Below are positions 1 to 9,200 of a DNA stretch of 9,902 bases, in pieces. Below the pieces are notes generated by a model that saw only the letters and a list, made by a program, of their open reading frames with translations, ran no database searches and was not told the DNA's origin. The DNA comes from Clostridia bacterium (lineage in GTDB: Bacteria; Bacillota; Clostridia; TANB77; CAG-508). Both the position numbers and the translations under genes were made by a program. Location of the stretch: positions 1 through 9,902 of the forward strand of contig CAAGEF010000067.1 of the NCBI GenBank assembly GCA_900768805.1. Reading direction: 5' to 3'. Numbering within the stretch: position 1 is the first letter of the stretch; each line of letters begins with the position of its first letter.

Positions 1-2
1 TA

Positions 3-206
3 GGTATAGAAAATACACAAATTTTAGATAGAAATTTACCAAAAGAAAATAATAATATAAATAATTCAATATTAGTAAGTCCAGGATATAATCATGTAGT
101 AGTTGTAAAAGAAGATGGTGAAGTATATGCTTGGGGAAATGGAAAGCAAGGTGAGTTAGGAAATAGAACAAATAATAGTAGCATAACTCCAACAATGGTA
201 GGAAAC
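3..206 (+). other. Last visible blade of an upstream RCC1-type beta-propeller
   Basis: Residues 26-55 hold one clear RCC1-like repeat: a glycine-aromatic-His strand start (G28-Y-N-H31), then KEDGEVYAWG (36-45) and the loop GELGNRT (50-56). The next 50-residue step leads into an Ig-like domain rather than another blade. The two other propellers here have seven repeats each and both are followed by an Ig-like domain, so this is probably blade seven of a further propeller whose first six blades lie upstream. RCC1 repeats build seven-bladed propellers that bind proteins or nucleosomes in eukaryotes; in bacterial surface proteins the ligand is usually unknown. Confidence 0.8.
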
Positions 207-3200
207 TATATTATAAGAACAAATACAAATAGAGTAATATTAAGAGTTGATGAAGAACAAATAGTAGAAGGTTATGTAGATTATTTCAATATATTAAATA
301 ATGACATTATTAACATAAGTTATACTTCTAAAGATTATTCAGTAGTTGATTTATTAGATACTCAAGGAAATAACACACAAAATGTAACATTAAATTCAAA
401 AAATAAATTTGAAATAAAATTATTAGGTAAAAAAGTAGGAACAACAATAGTTACAGCAAATCAAGAAAATTCAAATAATATAGGTGTAATTCAAGTAGAA
501 ACAATACCAAAGACTACAAATACAACAATATCACCAAATGTAATTACTAATGGAAGTCATACAATAAGCTTAAGGATAGATGGAAAAGTATTTACATGGG
601 GAGATAATTCGTATGGACAACTAGGTAATGGAACAACAATTAGTAGTGATGAACCAATAGAAGTAACTTTCCCAGAAGGAACAGTAATAACAGAAATATC
701 AGTTGGAGAAAATCATAATGTTGCTCTAGATAGTGACGGAAATGTATGGACATGGGGTAGAAATAATAATTATCAAATAGGCCATACTGGAGGAAATCAA
801 TATACACCATATAAAGTAACTGGTTTACCAAAAGCAATTAGAATAGCCACAGGAAATAATAATACAATGATAATTACAGAAAATAATGAATTATATGCTT
901 GGGGTATTAATGCGTATGGTGATTTAGGATTAGGAACATATACAAATAAAGTAACACCATCTAAAGTAGTAGGTATTAGTGATATTATAGATATATCTGG
1001 CGGAAAGAGTCATTTTATAGCATTAAATAGAGCTGGAGAAGTTTTTGTAACAGGTTCAAATCTATATGGACAATTAGGTATTGGAACAAATGAAATAAAT
1101 AAAATAAATGAGTTTAGAAAGTTAAATATAACTGAAAAAATAGGAACTATAAGTGCAGGTGATTTATCGAATGCAGTAACAACAATAGATGGATATTTGT
1201 ATACTTGGGGAGGAAATGCAAATGGTCAACTAGGTTGTGGAGATAAAGAAAATAAAAATATACCAACAAAGATAAATAACATTGAAAATATAAGACAAGT
1301 AGAGGTTGGAAAAACACATACAATTTTAAGAGATGGTAATAATAATGTATTTATAACAGGAGGAAATACAAATGGACAACTAGGAATTGGAACAAAAGAA
1401 AATAAAGATATTTTTGAACAAAACAAAAATATAAATAATGTAATAAGAGTTTCTGCTGGAAATACATATACAACCTTCTTAAAAGAAGATGGAGCTGTAT
1501 GGGCATGTGGAGATTATAATCATGGAGATAAAACAAAGAAGAGTATAACAAACGCAAAAATTCCAGTATTAGTAGGAAGTGATGCTTCATCATTAGATAC
1601 TATGGAAATAGTTTTAATGAAGAGTGAAATAAGTAATATAATGGCAAATGCTAAATTTAAATTTAATCTAATATACATAGAAGAAAATGATACAAGTGAT
1701 TTTAGTTATTCAAGTTATAATGATGAAATTGCTCAAATTGATAAAGAAGGAGATATATTAGGTATAAGAGAAGGAACAACTTGGGTAAAAGCTTTAGATA
1801 CAAAAACTGGAAAAGTTCATATAGTGTTAGTAAGAGTAATAGACAATACTACAGAATATGAAACACATGTAGCACCAAATATTGTAGGTGGAGAAAATTT
1901 TGTAATATCATTAAAAGAAGATGGAACAGTATGGACATGGGGATATGATGTAAGTGGATTAGCAGATAACAATATTCCAATAAATACAAATGTGTTATCA
2001 ACATATAAGGCGATAGATGCAGGAAAAAATCATGCTATTGCAATAAGATCAGATGGAACAGTATGGACAATAGGAGATAATACTTATGGACAACTTGGAA
2101 TAGGTAGTCAAGAAAATAAATCAAAATTAGTTCAAATAGAAGGTTTAACAGATATAACTCAAGTAGTAGCAGGAGAAACTCATTCATTGGCAATAGATAA
2201 TTATGGAATTGTATATGGTTGGGGTTCAAATGAAAATGGAGAACTATCAGCAGAATATATAGGACAAGATACAAAAGCTCCAGTAATTATAACAATACCA
2301 AATGAAAGAATACTTCAAATTGCGGCAGGAAAAAATCAATCTGCTTTTGTAACAACAAATGGAAATGTATATGGAATGGGAGGTATATTAAATGGATATA
2401 TTCCAGAAATTTCAGATGCTGTAAAAGTAGATATAGGAGATAACTATATATTAATACTAAGAACAGATGGAAATATCTACAAATATCAATATGGTGTTTT
2501 AGTAAAAGTATCTAATGCTTCAAATGTAATTGATATATCAGTTCAAAATAAAGTAAACACATATCAAAGTGTTGATGAAAAAATATATACATGGGGAGCT
2601 AATACAAATGGACAATTAGGTTTAAATTCTACAGTATCAACTTCAATACCAGCAAGAGTTAATTCAAATGGAGCTAATGTATTTAGAATAGGAGCAGGAT
2701 ATAATAATACATTTACAATATTAAATACTGGTTTTGTTTATGCTTCAGGAAATAATACATATGGAGAACTTGGAAATGGAACAAGTGATATTGAAGAAAG
2801 TTCTACAAAATATAACAGTTTAGAACATACTTTAGTAGGAGATAGAAACTTTGAAATAAATCCAATTAGTAATACTTTAGAAATAAATGAAATAGAAGAT
2901 ATAGAAATAAAATCAAATACATTTAATGTGTTTAGTAATAAAGTTAAAGATTTAACTGAATATAATTGGGGGGCAGAAGATGAAACTATTTTAACAGTAT
3001 TAGATAATGGAAAAATTCAAGGTATAAATATTGGAACAACTAATTTATTGGTTACAGATAAAGTAACAGGAGAAACAAAAGAAGCCACAAGAGTAGTAGT
3101 TCCAATAGATACAGATAGAATTGAAAGTGTAATTGCAAGTGGAAAAAATGCAGAAGTATCAGATGCATATAAATATGAAGTAAAAGTTCCAGTAGATGAT

Positions 3201-6200
3201 ACTACAACAACATCAAAAGTAACAATAAAAACAAAATTAGAAACAGATCAAATTAGTGTAGATGATGGAGCTACTTGGAAAACAGGAATAAATGGATTAA
3301 CTGTAGATATAACAAATGCTTCTACTACAATACCATTTATAGTAAAAACAGAAGCAGGAAATGAATTAAATTATACATTAACAATAATAAGAGTAAGTAA
3401 TGATAATACAATAAGCAATATAACTGTTAAAAAAGCAGGTGAAACACAAAAAACACAAGTTACTAAAGTATCAAATAAAATTTATGAGATAATAGTACCA
3501 AGGACTGGCGTAAATGTAGTAACAGTAACTGCAAATCATAATAGTGCATTTGTAAGTATTAAAGGTTTAGCAAAAGAATTAAAAGAACAAAGCTATAATT
3601 TAGTAATGAGTAATGTAGTAGAGGAATTACCAATAAAACTTCTTTCTGAATCTGGAAGAGAAGAAAATTATACATTAAGAGTTTATACTGAAGAATATGT
3701 TTCAACATTAAGTAATGTATTTGTAAATAATAAAGAGGCAACAAAAATAGATGATGAAAATTATGAAATAACAATTTCAGATGAGATTGATTTATCAACT
3801 ATTAAGGCAATAACAAATTTATCAACTTCAAAAGTAGGAATAAATAATGGTGCAAAACAAACAAATCAAATAATAGATGTAATAGATACAACTCAAGAAG
3901 CTACCGTTGTTGAAATAAATGTTGAAAATGCAGATGGAAATATTACAAAAGATTATACATTAACAATTTACAAACAAAGAAAAAATAGTAAAATTCAAGA
4001 ATTGCAAGTTGATGGAAATGTAATAGAAGAAATTAATAATGTGTATACTGCATATGTAACATCAGATACAGATATTGCAGAAGTAAAAATACTTGCGAAA
4101 GATACAGATTTTTATATAACATTAGATAATTTTGAAGAAGAACAATACACTATTACAAAAGAAGTTGAAGTAAATTCAGATATTAATAAATACCAAATTC
4201 AAATAAGAGATGGTGTGTCTGGGGAGATATCAGATTATACTTTAATAATAAAACGTGGAGATACAGAGGTTGGAATCAAAAATATTATTGCAATAAACGA
4301 TAATATTATAAAAAATGCAAATAAAGTATCAGATACGGAATATGAAATAAGAGTCTTAGATGTATATACAGATACAAATTTAAGTGTAACTACAGTAAAT
4401 ACAGAAAGTAAAATAGCAATAGGACAAAATGATATAGATGCTGGAAATTATGAAATTGGAACAAATACAAAAACAATAGAGTTAAAAGAAAAAGAAAATA
4501 TTGTCCCAATAAGAGTAACAACAGCGGATGCTGAAAAAACAAAAGATTATACAGTAAAAATAATAAGAGTATCAGATAATACAAAATTAAATATACTTGC
4601 TATAAATGAATTGCTAGGGGATTCTGATATTCAAGCTAATATTTCAGAAAATGAAGAAAATACTTATGAAATTCAATTACAAAATCCAACAGCTTTAGTA
4701 AAAATTATTGCAAGTACAGTAAATGAAAATTCTAATGTTAAAATTGCAGAGGATGAATATACAGTTCAAAATGCAAATAAAGAAATAACAATAGATTCAA
4801 CAACAACTGAAGTAATAATAACAGTAAAATCTGAATATGGAACAGAGGAAGAATATACTTTAAGAATTTATACATTACCAGAAGAGGCTGGAATACAAGA
4901 ATTAAATGTTGCAGGAATAATAGCAACTTATAACTCTATACTAGGAAGATATGAAGTAAGAGTAGATGGTAATTTAACTTCATATAGTATAACAGCAATT
5001 GCAAAAGACAATTTAGCAAATGTTACAATAAAAGCATCTACTGGAGATGTTAGTCAAACTGGAATATCTCAAACTATAGAGAATAAAGTTGGAGAAACAA
5101 CTGTAGTTCCAATAACTGTTACAGCACAAAATGGAATAAATGAAGCAACATATAATTTAGCAATTATTGAAAAATCAAATATAGCAGATATAGGAATTGT
5201 TAAAGTAAATGGAAATATAATAACACCAAATGATGATGGAAATTATACTACAAATATTGTGTCAACAATTTCAGCTGCTGAAATATATGTACAAGCATTA
5301 AATGAATATGCCACTGTTACTATTGATGGGGAAACACAAAATACAAATAATGTTACAGTTGTAAGAACAATATCAGAAGATAAAATAGTTTATACAATAA
5401 AAGTAAGAGCAGAAGATGAAGCAAATACTATAGAAAGAACATTAACAATAAATAGATTAAATGGAAACACTAATATAGAAAGTATAACGGTTCAAACACC
5501 TGATAAAGAATTATATACACCAATGTTACAAGAGGATGGAACTTATTATATAAAAATAAAAAGACAAGATTCTGCTGATATAAAAGTAACAACAGAAGAT
5601 GTAAAAGCAAGTGTAACAATTGCTGGAGGAGAAAAAAATCTTCAAGCTAGCGAAGAAACAGTAACTTTATTAAATGAAATAACACAAGTTAATATATTGA
5701 TAGAGGCAGAGGATGGAACAACAAAAACTAATATATTAAATATAGAAAAAGAATCAAATGATGCAAGTTTATTAAAAATAACATCAAAAGATGCATTAGC
5801 TATAAGTTATATTGGAGGAAATGCATATGAGCTACAATTATATGATACATTAGAAGAATTAGTAATAAATGCAGAAACAACAAATAAATACGCAAAATTG
5901 AAACTTGGAGCAGAAACAGAATATGTAGAACATATAATAAATAATAAAACAATTGATTTAACATCTGGCATATCTTCATTTGAAATAAATGTATTAGCAG
6001 AAGATGGAATAACTAATAAAACATATACAATAGAAATAACTAAAAAATTCGATACAAAAATATCAAATATAACAACAGATGGTAATATAGCAAAATTAAA
6101 AGACAATAGTAACAACATTTATAATAGTTGGATAGATAAAGATGAAATTGCAAATATAGAAATAACTTCAACTAATAATTTAGCAAAAATAAGTTTATAT

Positions 6201-9200
6201 AAAGATACTGATTTAATAAGTGAAGATTTTGGAATATTAACTATTACAGATAAAATTTTAAGTAAAACTGCAATATATAAAATAATAGTAAGTAATCCAA
6301 ATAACGAAGCTGAAGCAAGTACATATATATTAAATGTAACAAAAAAATCAACAAATAATAATATAGAGTATGTTAAAGTAAATGGGGAAACTTTAACGGA
6401 AAATCTAGATGAAAGTATTTTTGAAACTGAGGTTGTTACAACAATAGATAATAATTATGTACTAGAAGTTAAAGCTGAAGATGAATATGCAACTATTAAA
6501 TATGATGATGGAGAATATAGCATTACAAATAAACAAATTCAAAGCTACAATATATTACCTGGTGAAACAAAAGAAGTAATTGTTACTGTTAAATCTCAAA
6601 ATGGGGAAGAGATAGTTAAAACTGTAAAAATTTACAGAAAAGATAATAACTTAAATGTAACAAGCGTAAAAGTAAATGGAACAGAAATAGTAGCAAATTA
6701 TGATGCAATACACAAAAATTATAGTATAACTTTAGAAAATACTTTAACAAGTACAAATCTAGAAATTATATTAGAAAGTGCTAAGAGTAAGGTAAATACA
6801 ACAATTGAAAATGATATATATGAAAATTATGAAACACTTTCAATTGAAAATATTTATTTACCAGGAATTGGCAAAAAAGTAATAACATTTATTGTAACAT
6901 CAGAAGAAGGTTCAAAGGAAATAAGAACAATAACAATTTCACAATTTTCATCAAATATAGAATTAGAAAAAGTACAAGTAAATGGAAATGATGCAATAAA
7001 ACGTAATGATGGAAATTATGAAATAGCAATAGGAGATAATCCAAATGTAGCAACTATTTATGCAAAATCAATAGAAGAAACAACAAATGTTGCAATAAAT
7101 GAAAATATAGCAACTTTAGGACAACAAACAATAAGAATCCAAGGCATAGCAAAAGGACAATATTTAGAAATTCCAATAAAATTAACTTCAGCAGATGGAA
7201 CAGAATATGAATATAAATTATACATATCTGTAAAATCTAGCGAGATTGGTATAGATACAATAAAAGTCAATAATCTAGAGGCTACAAAAATAAATGATAA
7301 TACATATAGAATTTTCGTAGATGAGAATGCAATACAAGCAACCGTAGATATTAAAGCAATTTCAGAAGAATCTATTATAAAAACAAATATTGATAATATA
7401 GAGCAAACTGGAAATCCATTAAGTTTCATACAAAGACTTGTAGAGGAAAAAACAAATGTAGCATTTTCAATTATTTCTGAATCTGGTATTGAAAAAGAAT
7501 ATAGTTTAGAAATTATAAAAGAATCAAATGATAATACATTAAAGAATTTATATGTAAACGGAGTGGAAATACAAAAAGATGAAGAAACAGGAAGATATAA
7601 AACAATAGTAAAAGATAATGTAAATCCAAAAGTAAAAGTTATTACAAATAACGAATTTGCTTATGTAAGAATTGGATTATTTAAAGAAGAACAAGTTCAG
7701 AGTGAACAAACCGTAGAGTTAAATGATGATAAAATAACAACAGTTGCTATTACGATAAGAAGTCAAACTGGTGTTACTAATATAGAATATTTGGATATAG
7801 AAAAAATTTCAACAGCTACTAATATAGATACATTAATAGTTGATGGTGTTGAAATAACAAATTATAATGATTTAACAAAAACTTATGTAGCAACAATAGA
7901 TTCAAAAGTTGTAGAACATGAAATATTTATAATGTCTTCAGATATATATTCAACAGTAGAAATGAATGAAACTGTTGGAGTTGGTAATATAACAGCATTT
8001 GTAGTATTAGAAGAAAATGAAATGGAAAAAACATTACTAATTACAGTAACCTCTGAAGCAAGTGAAGTACAAAAATATACATTGAAATTAGTGGAAAAAT
8101 CATCAAATGCTAATATAGCAGAATTAATAGTAAATGATGTTAAATTACTTCCAGAAGTCGATAATCCAGATATATATAGAAAGAACATAAAAAAATTAGC
8201 AGATAAAGCAAAAATAAAAGTAACAGCTGATTATCCTTATGCAAATGTAAAAATAGGGGATAGCGAAACTGTAATGGGTGTTTCAGAAGTATTGGTTGAC
8301 TTAAATTTAAATCAAGATGAAATCACAATACCAGTATTGATAATGGCAATAGATGGAGAAACAATTGAAACATATAATATCATATTAACAAGACAATCAA
8401 ATGATACTAGTGCAAGTATAAGTTATAATGGAGTACCATTAACAAAAGATGAAAATGGAATCTATAAAGTTAATATATTAGATACAGAAACAGAAGGAAT
8501 AATAAAAGTAATAACAAATGATGTAAATGCAAAAATAGATATAGCAAATACAGAAGAATATGAATATGGTATTAAAGAATATAATTTAACAATAGATTCA
8601 GAAAAATCAGAAAAAATAATAGAAGTACCAATAACAGTAGTTTCTGCAGATGAGACAATAGAAAATACGACATTAGTTATTACAAGACTTTCTACAAATA
8701 ATAATACAGCTAAGGTAGAAGGAACATTTTATGATAATGAAATTGCAGTAAAAAAAGTAGCTAAAATCGATCAAGATGGAAATTACTTTATAGGAGTAAA
8801 AGAATTAACAGAAGAAATTAATTTAAAAATAGCTTCTGAAAGTGAATATTCAACAATAACAAGTGGAACAGATTCTGGAAAAGGAGAGTTATGTTTAACT
8901 GTAAATCTTTTAGATGAAGTTACATATGTAAATTATAAAGTTATATCAGAAACCGGAGAAGAAAAAACATTTAAAATAAAAATAGAAAAGCAAGCATATA
9001 CAAGTATATCTGGAAAGATAATAACGGAAAATATCGAAGAAAAATATAATGCTAAGATTATAGTTTATAAAAATTCAGATACAAGACTAGAAGATATAGA
9101 TAATATTGTAAATAAAGATGGAACAGAAAATATAAATGTAAGACAACCTATAGATCAAGTAGAAACAAATGAAGACGGAACATTTATAGTTTATGTAGAA

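Noticed and set aside
510..2843. Direct DNA repeats (tatggacaactaggt-like) as a possible CRISPR or tandem satellite
   Set aside because: They are in-frame, about 150 bases apart, diverged in sequence, and encode the conserved GQLG loop of RCC1 repeats, so they are protein repeats.
1857..2843. Frameshift or pseudogene decay at the degenerate blades of propeller C
   Set aside because: The frame runs through without a stop, and clean RCC1 motifs resume in the same frame at residues 862-873 and 914-927.
7058..7429. Open frame of 123 codons on the minus strand
   Set aside because: It lies fully inside the giant plus-strand gene, encodes a low-complexity hydrophobic product with no recognisable domain, and such frames are expected opposite A-rich codons. 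The same holds for the minus-strand frames at 7883-8188 and 5807-6118 and the shorter Leu-rich ones across the window.
8877..8917. Shine-Dalgarno-like AAAAGGAGAG just before an ATG at 8891
   Set aside because: The ATG is out of frame with the giant gene and its frame ends after eight codons. The AGGAG is explained by Gly-Lys-Gly-Glu codons of the cadherin-like array.
3111..8996. True calcium-binding cadherin domains
   Set aside because: The units have the length and strand pattern of the bacterial cadherin-like beta-sandwich family, but lack the DxNDN, LDRE and DxD calcium motifs of classical cadherins.
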